A DNA stretch of 64,000 bases from Salticus scenicus (Eukaryota > Arthropoda > Arachnida > Araneae > Salticidae), in assembly GCA_963930645.1 (NCBI GenBank), contig OZ005649.1, positions 384,825,887 to 384,889,886 of the forward strand, given 5' to 3'. The position numbers were made by a program, and so were the translations under genes. Each line of letters begins with the position of its first letter. Within the stretch, counting starts at the first letter, position 1. The notes below the pieces were generated by a model, which was not told the DNA's origin, made no database searches, and saw only the letters and a list, made by a program, of their open reading frames with translations. This document shows positions 1 to 12,649 of the stretch, piece after piece.

Positions 1-371
1 TACATTTTAATCAAAAACATTAAAATACACGGCAGACGTTTCAGCTAGAACACTAGCCCTCCTCAGTGTCAAACATACAAGCACAACATTTACAAAAAAA
101 AAAAAAATAATCATAACACATCATAACAAGATTATATATTCAGGAGGAATAGCTTTAGCCTCGGTCAAGGCAGAATGTTGCATTTTAGTAACATGCTGCC
201 TTGAACGAGGCAAAAGCTATTCCTCCTGAATATAGTTATAATCTTGTTATGATGTGTTATGATTTTTTTTTTTTTTTTGTAAATGTTGTGCTTGTATGTT
301 TTACACTGAGGAAGGCTAGTGTTCTAGACGAAACGTCTGTCGTGTATTTTAATGTTTTTAATTAAAATGTA
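1..371. repeat. fold-back element with Penelope-like terminal motifs
   Basis: The left arm (1-173) is the reverse complement of the right arm (196-371) with few mismatches, separated by about 22 bases. The two outer ends match exactly (TACATTTTAAT against ATTAAAATGTA). The left end coincides with the window edge, so the element may extend further. Each arm holds CTGAGGA, a short hairpin built on CTAG-TGTT-CTAG, then GAAACGTC: plus strand 306-333, minus strand 39-66. This layout recurs in the other fold-backs here, one of which carries a Penelope-like GIY-YIG frame. Family assignment of this copy is inference; it encodes no recognisable protein. Confidence 0.7.
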
Positions 372-2080
372 TTTTTAAAGTTTTAAAATTTTTGTATTCA
401 TTATCTCATTTTAAATGTTACACTGGTTTTATCTTATTAATTTTTGCTATTTTTTAAAAAGAATATAGTATATTAACTATCACTTCTTCTAGGAACTCTG
501 CTTTTAGTTAATATTTAGATTCAATAAAATGCGCAAAACTGTACATATTGAACTAATTTATTTTAGGAATTCGATTAATTGTTAGATAAATAAGGTTTCT
601 GAATAACATTTTAAGATATTTTAACATCATTGAGTCTAATTTATACTTCGCAAAGATAGAAAGTCTTGTGGGAAGGAACAAGTTTATTTTAAGGTGTAAT
701 AACTGAATTAAATACCCTTTTTTTTTTTTTTTTTTTTTTTTTACAATTTATGTGATTTGTATGATTTTTTCTTTCTTAAGATTATTAGAACGTGAATTTT
801 CCATCTGAAGAGTTTCTTATCTAGACACACGAAGAGACTGATTTGTAAAAATCTGCTTAGCATGTGGTAAAAAACAAATAAAGCATATGTTAATTTAAAA
901 TTAAAGAATAATATTACTCCTGTTATTATATATTTTAATTTATTTCAGATCCTTTTTAGTACCCTCCCTTTTCCCCCACTACTTGTTTTTAAAGGTTTTT
1001 TTTCCTTATTTTTCTTCTTATTTAATCATGATTATATTAATTGCAAAAAATTCCACTACAAATGGCGTAGTGTAAATAAAGGGCGGTTATTAACAGTGCT
1101 CCAGAAAATAAACAAATAAAATGTCAGAAAGTCTTGTAAAAACTGCATATGTCAATATATTTTTTGATGTACAAATCTGAGTGGTACACGTAAAATAATA
1201 TAATATTCGATAATATTTCTTTTACAAATAAAATAAAGTACGTAAAGTGCACACATCACCTATCGTTAATGGCAAACAAACGTTATATTGTTGTATGGGG
1301 AAGTATGCTATGAGAATTACTAATTACCCAACACGTCTTTTCATATTCTGGTTTCTCATTGAAAAAAACGAAAAACATTAAATATGTTACTACCCCCCCC
1401 CCCTCCTTTCCAAAAAAAAAAAAAAAAAAAAAAAAACATATTTCATTTTGAAATGTTAAAAAGTAAACTGAGTGTGTTTATGGTTGCACATTTTTTAGTT
1501 TTTACTTTTTTCTTTTCGATGACAAGCTCTTGTAATTTGAAATCCAAATGCAAATTTTCCAAGAATCGTTTAAGAACAATACTCCAAATAAATTCGGAGA
1601 AAAAATTCACATGAACGCATAAAAATAATCCGATCTGATCTTCATTGAAGAAAAAATCAATTACATCCGAATTCCCTATTTACAATTACTATGGAGGGAT
1701 TATGGCACCCGTGTCCACTTTTGCTTCTCCTCCTCAAAATAAAATGACTCAGTAATGAATGAGGTTGATTACTACTGGTAATGATGCCATCTTGTAATAT
1801 CAGTTGTGGACACATATAAAAATGCTATATGCTTTAATAAAATTAAACATTTAATACACTAAATTAATTCTGCATATCTCTTTTTGTCATACGAAAACAA
1901 AAATGATAAGAAAGCCGATAAAAATAGGCACAGGAGAAGCAAACAAAATTTGGCGACTTTTGTTGAAAGCTAAAAGAAGTAATCATGAGATTTAAAAAAA
2001 AAAAAAAAAATTAGTTAAAATGATATTACTTTAAATTTAATAAATTTAAATATTCCTATTTTCAGTCACTTATAGTAGAG
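372..2080. other. AT-rich stretch without recognised genes
   Basis: This stretch holds homopolymer runs (poly-T about 718-742, poly-C then poly-A about 1393-1436, poly-A about 1994-2010) and AT-rich unique-looking sequence. The only longer frame reads through the poly-C/poly-A run and has no protein character. I see no gene, terminal repeat or RNA. Confidence 0.6.
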
Positions 2081-2281
2081 ATCTGTCCTGGAGGTTTGCA
2101 CGGGCCGGATTCTCGGCCCGAGCCCGAGCCCGGCCCGAGGGATGAGCTCGGGCTTAAAATTTTTTTGTAGGCTCGGGCCGGGCCAGGATCGGGCTCAATA
2201 TTTTTTGTGTGTACTCGGGCAGGGCCGGGCCTGGAGGGAATTTTAAGCCCGAGCCCCGCCCCGCCCGAATCTTTTTCTAAA

Positions 2282-3057
2282 AAACTGCCACTAAAAGGGA
2301 AGCATTGGATTTCGTTTTGGCCCTCCCCCCCTCTTACATCAAAAGATATCTTAAAACACGACTAAAGAAAGAATAGCAGCTATACTGGGATACATCTCCC
2401 AAAGGTAAATTTACTTTTAACCTCCTCATAAAGGTGTCAAATTATAACTTTCACCTTTCCCCAGCCATAACAGCCTTCTTAACGTGTTATGGCCCGTTCA
2501 AATCACATCTTTACAAGTTTCATTGCTCGCGCACTCCACAATGTGAGTGCGGGGCTGAGGGTAATGCAAATCATTACATTTTCTCATGCCTACTAACTCA
2601 TGATTGGCGTATCCTTAACCCATCTAATAAACCTGACGACTGGCTTTTTAATATCGTTACTCGGCCTTCCCTACGTCAGAAACTAACCAGAATCTATAAC
2701 TTCTTAATGCATCTTTCCAATTTGACCAACTAATTTTTCAATCTTCCAAGGCAGTTACCAACTTTTCTCTTAGAGGTCCATATACTTTTCAACACAAGCC
2801 TTTCCATGCGAGGGAGCAAGGCTCCGTTCTTCTTTTTATATTCTTGTTACCTTGGCGCCCTCTGTCGTGTGAAAGCTCCGCTTTGGCGACCTCTGTATTT
2901 TTTTTTCTGTTTATGCAATAAAAAACGGAGGAGGTTTAATCTTTAGACACGGACTCTTTTGAATCTCCACAGTGCCATCGGAGCCCCTCTCTAAAGGTGA
3001 AAATCGCTCAAAACCGCTGCATAGTGGTGAGCGGCCACCTTCCGTCTTAGAATCTTA
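2282..3057 (+). mobile_element. 5'-truncated LINE insertion with 15-bp target-site duplication
   Basis: The 15-mer GAATCTTTTTCTAAA occurs at 2267-2281 and again, perfectly, at 3058-3072, bracketing sequence absent from the second hAT copy. The insert begins inside a reading frame and ends in a non-coding 3' region with an AATAAA at about 2917 and a short terminal repeat of TTAGAATC. 5' truncation, a 3' untranslated region and a duplication of this length are hallmarks of target-primed reverse transcription. There is no poly-A tail; the tail is the short repeat. The perfect duplication suggests a fairly young event, later than the hAT insertion. Confidence 0.85.
2284..2733 (+). pseudogene. LINE ORF2 C-terminal fragment (zinc-knuckle-like region)
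   Basis: The frame runs from the truncation point to a TAA at 2731-2733, broken by one TAG at 2374-2376, giving about 149 codons. Near the stop the protein reads LKKE-stop-QLYWDTSPKGKF, then AFLTCYGPFKSHLYKF and a cysteine/histidine segment with CECG followed by NHYIFSC. This order (FLTG.GPF...YL..F, C.CG, H..F.C) is typical of the region after the reverse transcriptase and RNase H domains in Jockey/I/R1-type non-LTR retrotransposons. Catalytic domains are missing through 5' truncation, so this is a dead fragment. GC content is higher than in the surroundings, as expected for recently mobile coding DNA. The exact clade cannot be fixed from this piece. Confidence 0.8.
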
Positions 3058-4076
3058 GAATCTTTTTCTAAATTCCTCGTTAATCAACGAAAAAGGAAAA
3101 TGATAAAATACTTTTTCAGTCATTTATTTTACATAATTTTACAGTCTGGTATGTCACATAAAATTTTATTTTGTTAAAAGATGTCTGTAAGTACAATTTA
3201 ATTGTCTATCACCTTGACTGTTCGCGATCTGATTTTCCGCAAATATTTTAAACATGTCTCGAAATTAATATATTTTATTTAAAGTAATATTAGATCGTTT
3301 TTAATTCTAAATAATATGCATGTTACTACCAATTTGCGTACATGTAACAAAGAAAAGAAATTAGATACGTTACTGTATATAAGGTTTTGTTTTCAATGGT
3401 CTGTAGTGTTTAGGTGGTATGAAGGCTATAAAAATCCTTCCGCTGTAATTTTTCCTCTAAGGCTTCTTTTTCTTTTCTCCGGGGCACTGGATGAACGTAG
3501 CATCAATTTTAGCATGTGCAAAAGCATCTTTTTTATTGAATATGGTTGGATTAGCATTAAAGTTTTGTTTACCGGATCAAATGAAAGATTTGGATACATT
3601 ACGGTATATAACAGGAAGTGGTTGAAAGTGTATTTTTAGTACTATTAACCATTTTAAATATCTTCCTATATTGATTAAGGAATGCTAATATTTCCGATTT
3701 GACTTTCTTTCTGTCTTTGTGACTTCTGTACGTCTGTAATAATGCAATACCGTTTATATATAAATATCTTGTAAACATTCAGCAGTTTTGTTAAAGAACA
3801 TTCTATTGTTTAGCTGTATAAAACCTCTGCAAAACACATACTAAAAATCTTTTTCGTAAAATGGCATGCTTTTTTTTGTAATTTTACATATTTTTTAATC
3901 GGGCCGGGCATGATTTTATCGCTTTTTGTCCGGGCCGGGCCGTAAACTAGTAAAAAAGAAACAGGCCGGGCCGAATTTTTCGATTTCATACCGGGCCGGG
4001 TAAGCAAACCTTTCCAAAGGGACGGGACGGGCCCGGGCCTAAACATTTCGGCCCGTGCAGACCTCTAATTCTGTCC

Positions 4077-5225
4077 TATAAGTACAAAGAACACGTCTAT
4101 AAATTTCATGTCGTAAAATTCAAACCTATTTTTTTTAACTTTAAAAGTATTTATTACTGGTACAGAAATCACAGTTGTCACTATTTTGAATACCACGTTT
4201 TAGATACAGCAATCTTTATATTATTCTTTCGATGATATGTACTACAAACTATTAATGAACATTACTATTAAAAAAAATGATAGTCTAAATAGTGACAGCT
4301 GAGGAACCTTCTGACACATTGTCTACCGATGATACACCATCTTTCTAACCATTATTAAAATATGTGTAAAAATATATTATAAAAATCACATTTCTGTACA
4401 GAATAGTTTATTTATTCTTTAGAATTATTTTTTCTACCTAGAAATATTCTTGATTTTTTTTTTGTTTTATTGATAACATATACATCAGATTTGTATGCTT
4501 GACTTATAGTCCGCTATATTCTTGATTTTTAAAATTATTATTTGAGTTATTTTTAACTTAGAAGACCTAGTTATCTTCAGTAAAAGAAAAAAAAAAGAAA
4601 GAAAGAACGATAAAAGTAAAAGAAATAAAATCCACTTATCTTTAATATTCCATATTTGTTTTGCAAATCGTTTCTTAATCTAATAATATCAAAATGAAAT
4701 TTTTAAGAAAAATAAGAAACAGCCAAATCAGCATATTGAAATAATATCAGAATATAAGTATTAAAAAAGTAAGAAACTGAAAGAATTTCAGTAATACCCC
4801 AAAGCATTTTATAGGATTAGATGGCATCTACCTTCTGATCAACATAACTTTATTTAGTTTTATTTATTTTTTTATGCAGGGGGGATGAACAAACAGTTCA
4901 GAAATTCAAATATGAAGTAAAGCGTTTACTTATAAGTTATTGATTTTTCTGCTTATCACTCCCCGGAGGTTCAATTTAAAAGGCAAATATAAAATGAATA
5001 TCAGATTCTTGTAACTGTTAAAAAATCTCCGTAAAAATATGAGTGTAGAAGTATATAACTGTTATATCTTAATGAAATTTGAATTTGAATTGAAATTTCA
5101 TTATTGATATTACTAAAAGCTGTGACACCCATTTTTAAAAATAAATTTAAAATACTTTCTGCAAATGTACTTTTTTAAAAAAATAAAATTATTAAAGTAT
5201 AATTTTATGAGCTATTTTTGGAAGA

Positions 5226-5273
<48 letters not shown>

Positions 5274-7995
5274 TTAATTTTGAGGAACTAAGAAGGACAT
5301 TAAAGATGAAGTAATTTTTCTTATGTGTGCTGAATTACATTTACCATAATTGGACATTTAATTGACGAGAAAATATTAATTATTTGATAGATTTATGTTT
5401 TATGGAAACATTTATAAAGTGAAATAGAATAATTCAATGCTTTAGGAGACAGTAAAACTTTATATGTCAAAAAGCACAAAGAGTATGAATTAATTAAATT
5501 TTATTTAGCTTTTTAAGTAATGGTTCTAGAAACATGAAAGTTTTAGGATATTCTTTATTAATATATACTTTTGTGTTTTAAATATCAAATTTGTGAATAA
5601 TATAAAGAATTGAATTTAACTAGAGTTTTTTGAAGTAATATGTGAATTTTAAACCTATAGCTAAAACTTTTTTCTAAGATATCATGTGCTCAAGCATAAA
5701 ACATTGATTCTGAGAAAAACTCATTTTAAGTCTGAATTTTGAATCAGAAATCAATGAGTGCTATTTACATTTTCACTGATATCTTAGTATTTATCTATCT
5801 CTCAGTTTGAAGATCAGAGTCCATTAACTGAGAATTTTTAAATAAATAAGAGAAATTAATGTAATTTATAGTAAGTTAAAGGTACATTGTTCACTTAATC
5901 AATGTTTCTACTTATACACTAGAAAAATGAAAATTCCATAAATACAATATTTCTAAGTTATACCTATGTTTATTTAAAGAATCACTGTACGAAGAAAAAG
6001 AATGACAATGTAATTGAAAGACTAATTAGAGAAAGCATTTAAACATAAATGAAAATGAGTTCAATGCATAATTAAATCTCGAAAAGCTAACAATTGAAAT
6101 TATGTATGAAAAGACGGAAAATAAATATATTAAATGTAAAAATATATCTATGATGTTAAATATATTTTTGTTTCGTGCTAAAATATACATTATAATATTT
6201 ATGTACGTTGTTTTTTTCATTTTGTTACACACTATTACATTTGCCACGAAATTACCATTTTGTCAGAGACGTGCTATAAAAATATATTATTGAATCCGAG
6301 GAAAGTAGCTATTTTCTTCTTTGGAATAAATGTTACTCTGAATTTGTACTTTTTTTAACGTTATTTATTATATCTTAAAAAAAAAAAAAAAAAAAAAAAA
6401 GAATCATTATTTATTTTAAGTCTCTAATTAAAATATATGTATATTTTTGTCGTTCATGTTTAACTTTGGAGCCTTATTTCAAACTATTTTTTATCACAAA
6501 TTTTATTTCTAAATTAACATCTGACTTGCATAATAACTAAAAATAAGTAAATTCACGTTTCGATTTAAACGTATAGTTATTTTAGTGAAATAATGCATAA
6601 TGGTTATGAAATTAAAAAATTTTAGAGAGAGATTATTATAGTTCATAATTTATTTGGAATACACCCATTTTAATCATTGTCATATAGAGGATTTATGAAC
6701 ACTTATATGTGCCATGAACCATAATTGCCCTTTAAAGGAAAATTTTTTGAATAATTTTTAGATCAAACCAAAGTTCTACTTTAGTTTCAATTCATTTTAT
6801 AGGATAATTGTAATGAATAAGCGTTTGTGAATCCCGATTATATTAGTAATATGTCAAAAAATAGCTATGTAATATTCTTAATAGCTAAATTTACACGTAC
6901 GACATTTTAAAAGGTAGACATACAAATAAAAGTGATGCAAATTTATGTAAAAACAAAACATTAATGAATTTCTCTCTATTAGACTTAAGCTATAGAAGCA
7001 CAAAATTGTACAAACACAAATTCACGCAGCCTCACTGGCAACAAATTTTTTTTAAAACAGTCATATTAAGTGAAGTGCATTCATAAATGTGTAACACACA
7101 CACAAAAAAAAGAAGAAAAGTAAAGAAGCCTGTATGAAAAAAAAAAAAAAGAACTTAAAATTAGGTATTATATTTTCCTGATGAAGAAAGAATAATGTAC
7201 TAAAATAAAGAACAATTACTAATTTCTCGAATAAAATAGAAAACTTTTTTATAATTAACATATAACAAATTTGTTAAATTTCTATGGATCCAGTGACAAA
7301 AGAAAAAAAAGTAAATTTAAAATCTAAACTGTCAAAAATAGCTTTTAATCACACACACACTGGTTTGCAGCGTTAATAATTTGAGCAGTTTGATGTATTA
7401 ACAGAATGTCTAATATATGATATTTATTTTGTATTTTTTCTTCTATATATTCAAGATTTGAAATAGCTATGACTGGTATTCATTTGATTCAAGATAATAC
7501 TTTATCTGCAAAAATCACCAAGCTTTTCAGTAATTAAAAATAAATGTATTTTTATAGTCTGCTATGAACCATGAAACCAAATATTAAATATTAAATCTAT
7601 ATAGGCATATAGGCATTGAGAAGTATTTAACATATTCCCCTAACATTTCTTTTTATCTTAGTGTTCAAAAACATATACACCCAGGTATGTTACATTAATA
7701 TTATATGCAAAATATACAATTGATATGATACGAATTTCAGATCTGATTAAACAGCATACAAATATTGGCTATAATGAGATTTAAAGTGCATAAAACAATT
7801 GCAGTTAATCAGTTAATGCACTGACTCTAAAAAAAATAATTTAGTGAAATCAGTTATTTTTTTTTTTTTTTTTTTTTACTTCGCTTATATAGTTATATAC
7901 AGATTGTTATGAAAAGTTAATTGAATGTCTTACGATATGGTTTGATTTATTCGTCTTATCTTTCTTGCAAAAATATGAGATGAATAACGTTAATA
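4077..7995. other. AT-rich stretch without recognised genes
   Basis: This is unique-looking AT-rich DNA with poly-A/T runs (about 6379-6400 and 7857-7877) and an ATT microsatellite that is listed separately. The short frames on both strands are low-complexity and hydrophobic-by-composition. I found no terminal repeats or RNA genes. Confidence 0.6.
5227..5274. repeat. (ATT)n microsatellite
   Basis: About 15 uninterrupted TTA/ATT triplets. Confidence 0.95.
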
Positions 7996-7996
7996 C

Positions 7997-8905
7997 ACAG
8001 GGTGTTCCAAAAGTCCCACACCTCCCTCCTAACACGAAAATGATTCGAAATTTTTAAAAATGGCGAAACACGTGTTTAATAGATTCGAGAGGTACCTCTT
8101 TTGATAAAAAAGTTTGGTCCCGGTGGGAGGGAGGGGGGGGGGCTAAGAGCGTCTGCTAGGGAGAGCAACTTTAAATTTTCAAATAGGAAGGTATGTCTTG
8201 TGATACATCTCTGGAAACGTCTCTTCAATACAATGGATTTGATATAAATAGTTTTGCCCTACGATGATTATTAGAGAAGATACTTGAGTTTTTGAAATGT
8301 GGATTTTATACTTATGTATCCCATTTAATAATCACTGCAGGACAAAACTATTTATACTAAATTCATTGTCTTGAAGAAACGTTTCCCGGGATGTATCACA
8401 AGACATGCCTTCCCATTAGAAATTTTAAAGTTGCATTCCCTAGCGGCATTCCTACCAACCCCTTGCTCGGGACAAAACTTTTTTGGGCAAAATATGATTT
8501 GTGATACATCCCTGGAAACGTCTCTTCAAAACAATGAATTTCGTATAAATAATTTTGACCTGCAGTGATTATTAAAGGGGATACATAAGTATAAAATCCA
8601 CATTTCAAAAGTCTAAAAACTCATGTCTCTCCTTTAATAATCACCGTAAGGCTAAATTATTTATATCAAATTCATTGTCTTGAAGAGACATTTCCAGGGA
8701 TGTATCACAAAACATACCTTCCCATTTGAAGTTTTAAAGTTGTCCTCCCTAGCGGCACCCCTAGACTCCCCGGGCCCAAACTTTTTTCTCCAAAAGATTT
8801 CCCTCTCGAATTCATTAAATAAGTGTTTCGTTTCACCATTTTTCAAAATTCCGACTCATTTTCGAGTTGAAGGGGTGGGGGGTGGGGACTTTTGGAACAT
8901 CCTGT
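7997..8905. mobile_element. mariner-tipped nonautonomous element with four alternating inverted units
   Basis: The left tip ACAGGGTGTTCCAAAAGTCC and right tip GGACTTTTGGAACATCCTGT are inverted repeats near TA dinucleotides, resembling Tc1/mariner-type ends. The interior consists of four versions of one unit of about 100-130 bp in alternating orientation: about 8154-8290 (plus), 8310-8445 (minus), 8494-8600 (plus) and 8620-8760 (minus). Each contains a TGTGATACATC..TGGAAACGTCT core. Short palindromic linkers carrying a TGGATTTTATACTTATG-like segment join units one to two and three to four. There is no transposase. The frames in this interval are shadows of the inverted units. Confidence 0.75.
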
Positions 8906-8919
8906 ATAAAAATGACAAA

Positions 8920-9835
8920 GTAATTAACTGATTAAACACTAATATTATTATAAAAAAAAAACCTAATAAATATGCATCAAAGAGGCATAAATAATGTTAA
9001 AATGCTTGAAAAAATTGATAATTAGGAGCTGTCTATCGAAAACAAAATTTTAATTCTCCATCGGTAAATGATAAATTAACGGTACAATTTACTTAACGAA
9101 ATCAACTGCGATTCTAGAGCAGATTTTAGTTGCAATTCAATTAACGTTTGATAAAAAAAAAATTCCTGATTTATTGTCATTTGGTATAATTTATTTATTT
9201 ATTTGTTTTGTTTTTAGTAAATTACATTTCTTCTTTGCTTTATTTGTTTTGATAATTGGCCCTCACAAATAAAATTATTTTAATCTTCTTATGAGGAAGT
9301 GCAACTTATGTTTCTTTTCTTTACTTTTTTTTTTTACTTTGTCAAGATTATTGTAAATCCAAAAATTACTAAAGACAATTATTATAATGAATGAAATATA
9401 ATTTGTGATTTTAGGAGACATTTTTTGTTAAACCAATAACAGTAATAATAATAACACTTTTTCTTTAATACAATGATTAAAATTTACTCTTTCTCACAAA
9501 AGTATCTACTAATTAAAAATGTAAGAAAAATAAAAACAAATTTCTGTAATTTCAGGAAAATCTTTATTGAAAAAATATATATCAACTATAAAAATAGAAT
9601 AATATATAGTAGTTTTTCAAAACTACATGTAATACTTTTCCTTTGCTATAGGATATAAAGATTTATTATTACTTAGAAAAATATGAAAATAAAATATAAA
9701 AATACTAAAATTGAAAACCATTAAATAAAAAAAGTAAATAAAAACGATATATAATTGTGTTTTTAATTTTTGCAAATAAAAATAATAATAATAATCAATA
9801 CTAACCTGAGTGAGAAATTTAAATTTAAAAAAAAC

Positions 9836-9871
<36 letters not shown>

Positions 9872-10095
9872 CAAAATGAAAAAGAAAATGCATTAATGAT
9901 ACTTTATACAGAAGTCTCTTAATCTAAGTAGTGATTCGTATATAAAAGTCATTTGATCTACCTAATGCAACAATGTGACTTGAATGTCATAAAATAATAT
10001 ATTATCACAAAACACCGTTCGTAAAAACATATTAAGCTTTAATTTAAGAAAGTTCTCCGAGTCAAATTACATTATTCGTTTAGTTTTCTTTTTCT
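8920..10095. other. AT-rich stretch without recognised genes
   Basis: AT-rich sequence with poly-A about 9839-9867 and short AAT runs. No coding region or repeat boundary could be supported. Confidence 0.6.
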
Positions 10096-10100
10096 TTTTT

Positions 10101-10732
10101 ACTTTCTCTTACCCATAAGGTAGAGAAAGTATTGTTTTTGGGTCAAATTTTCGAAAGCGAGTTTTTGTTATATTTACATGTTCTGAGGTCCCTTGGATAC
10201 GAAAATCATGTTTTTAGCAAATGGTCTGTAAATATGTCTGTGTGTGTGTCTGCGTGTGTGTATGTGTGTGTGTTTTTCTGTTATCAGCATATCTCAAGAA
10301 CAAATAGTAGCAAACATTCAAAACTTGGTATTCTAAATGTGTATCATATAAGGATGCTACTCTAAACTTTTCGTTAAGATCAAGCAAATGGTTCGTGTAC
10401 AGGGACACGCAAAAGTATTCAAATACATTACGTCTATGGGGGAAATTGCAGGTAAGTAGAGTTTAACATCTATAGACTGCACTGAACCAAATGAAACGGA
10501 TATATATTTTTTGTAATAGAGATAGTCAACGGAGAAAAAAAATTGTGTATGTAGGAGCCTCGCCTCCACACCCTGGGGGGGGGGGCAATCCCCCCTCGAG
10601 GGAAGTAAATTTTCATGATGGGTATATTTCAAAAGAGCTCGCCAATACCTTTAAAACGAATGGTTAACCATCGATCTGCGATAATTTAAAACAAAGTTAT
10701 TGATTTTTTTTTTTACTTTTAACGAAGAAAAA

Positions 10733-10767
<35 letters not shown>

Positions 10768-11140
10768 TGAGAATAAAATGGACTTTTTTTGGATATTTTG
10801 TGTTATACTACTTCTCTAATATGGAAATCGTCTGCATTATCATAAAAGGTAATTTTTTTAAATAATAATTTAATAAATTATTTTTTAAAAACAGAAATAT
10901 TTTTTAATAACCGAATTAAATTCTATATAAATGTAGGTGCATTAATGGAACGGTGGGTTGAGGGGGGCGGTAGCCCCCCTCACACAGAACTAATTATCAT
11001 ATATATCTCTCCCGAAGCCTAATTTGAATTGTTTAACATAGGTTTACATAACATCGTTATCTTACCTCTTAATCTCCAACCTGTATTTATAGTATTAAAT
11101 TTCAGGGTAAGAGAAAGTCTTGTGAGTGACACACCAGATT
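10101..11140. repeat. unclassified dispersed repeat, long copy
   Basis: It starts ACTTTCTCTTACCC and carries the inverted counterpart GGTAAGAGAAAGT near its other end (about 11105-11118), followed by GTGAGTGACACACCAGATT. The same start and end segments occur at 55458-55821, so this is a repeat family. The interior holds a TG-rich tract (about 10236-10272) and G- and C-runs near 10578-10600 and 10958-10980. The minus-strand frame across 10357-10632 is translation of those runs and not a credible protein. A DNA transposon is likely but the class is undetermined. Confidence 0.6.
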
Positions 11141-11149
11141 ATTTCTTTT

Positions 11150-11605
11150 CTTTTTTTTTTTTTTTTTTAGTCTTTTTTATACTAGATGTATATTAATGCT
11201 AGGTGCAATTCAAATTTTTATTTATTTATTTATTTATTTACATTTTAAGAGGTAAAGCTATGTTTTGTTAAAGGTAAGAAAACTACTGTAAAAACTATAT
11301 CGAAGGATTTCATTCCACAAGAGTTCTCATGAAATCTATGGATTTATATATCTAGATTTATATGGAGTTATATATCTAGATTTATGGATCTAGATTTATA
11401 AAATGTTTTTTATTTTGTTGAAATATGAATTGTGTACGTATTATTTAGAAAAAATATATATATTCTCCTTATCATTTTCACACAGCTATATTAATTTTAT
11501 TAATATCAAGTACAGTTTAAAATCTAAAACATATTTTTTGTTTAAAATAAGAAAACATTTATAACAAGAAAGTCCTAAATAAAATGTTAGCTTTTTATAA
11601 AGTTT

Positions 11606-11650
<45 letters not shown>

Positions 11651-12645
11651 GAACATGTTATATTTTAAATTATAAAATATTAACATTATTAATATAGAAG
11701 TATTATAAAAGTTTAATATAAAAGTTTCATTAATTTTTTTTTTTTTAACTATTAACGAGAATTTAAACTGCCAAGCAGGAGAAGATACAGCATAGAAAAA
11801 AAAATCACTTTTTTTTTTTTTTTAAATCTTTAATGAAACTGTAATACAAACAATATCTATAAATCTTTAATATGTTTTTTCATTTTTAAGTTTTTTTAAC
11901 CAACCGCTTAAAATTGTTAAAAAATAGAAAATTTTAATTTACATTTTTTTAAAGAAAAAGCTACAGAATTCTGGTTGAATCAGCTCTTTTATATAAAGGA
12001 TTTATTACAATAAAAACGTTTAGTAGAATATTATATCCATTTTAATTCATGCAAATTTAACTAAAGTTACATGTAAAATTACTTAATATCCATTCTATGA
12101 GCTCTGAAGTTCTTGATGAAATCAATTGAATTTAACATATTGTAGAACGTAACATAAACCATCAAAGATAGATAGATATTTGAGACTTAAGAGAATATAG
12201 ACCCTTATAATGCTACTATAAAAGTTAGAGAACAATAGTTAAACATTTAAAGTGCTCATTAGTACGGAAATACAAACTTATTTAGAGAACTTAAATTAAG
12301 TTACTGTATTATCGAATAAGTTAAAACAAGAGTGGAAAACATAATTAACATACAAATTGATGTAATAATTTGTATGAATATCAGGAAGGAATAAATTAGA
12401 AATATTTCGTTTGTAATAATATGAAACTAAAATCAAATTTAATCTAATTACACGAAGCAATAAATAAATAGTAAAAAGTTTAAAAAAATGTTTTTAAATA
12501 GTAAATGTTACTTAAGTTTAAATGTATATGAAGTTCCAGTGCAAAATGTAGTTTATCTTAACTGCGTTCTATAGGAATGTACATTTAGGAATTTTAAAAT
12601 GTATGATTTCATATGTCAGTAATATTATTATCATTATAGTAAAAG
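11150..12645. other. AT-rich stretch without recognised genes
   Basis: Poly-T runs (about 11609-11643 and 11809-11823) and AT-rich sequence. Around 11335-11405 a short ATATATCTAGATTTAT-like phrase is repeated three to four times. Nothing coding was seen. Confidence 0.6.
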
Positions 12646-12649
12646 GAGC

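Larger units (their letters stand above)
2089..4067 (+). mobile_element. hAT-like nonautonomous DNA transposon, copy 1 (LINE-interrupted)
   Basis: The ends form inverted repeats: GGAGGTTTGCACGGGCCG on the left and CGGCCCGTGCAGACCTCTA on the right. Dense GGCCCG/CGGGCC subterminal repeats follow in an otherwise AT-rich background. Flanks ATCTGTCC and ATTCTGTCC form an imperfect target duplication of about 8 bp, as in hAT elements. The interior from about 3073 onward aligns by eye base for base with the reverse complement of 28371-29481. A LINE fragment with its own target duplication splits the left part. Without it the element is about 1.2 kb and encodes no transposase, so it would need one supplied in trans. 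The hAT assignment rests on the tips, subterminal repeats and duplication length. Confidence 0.75.

Noticed and set aside
2089..4067. GC-rich tips as a CpG-island promoter
   Set aside because: The GGCCCG clusters are mirrored at both ends and shared with the second copy, so they are transposon subterminal repeats.
5227..5274. microsatellites as CRISPR-like arrays
   Set aside because: Trinucleotide runs have no spacers; the genome is clearly eukaryotic in character.
10357..10632. 91-codon minus-strand frame
   Set aside because: It is translation of a GC-tract and TG-rich repeat that recurs as non-coding DNA; no domain and no conservation in the second copy.
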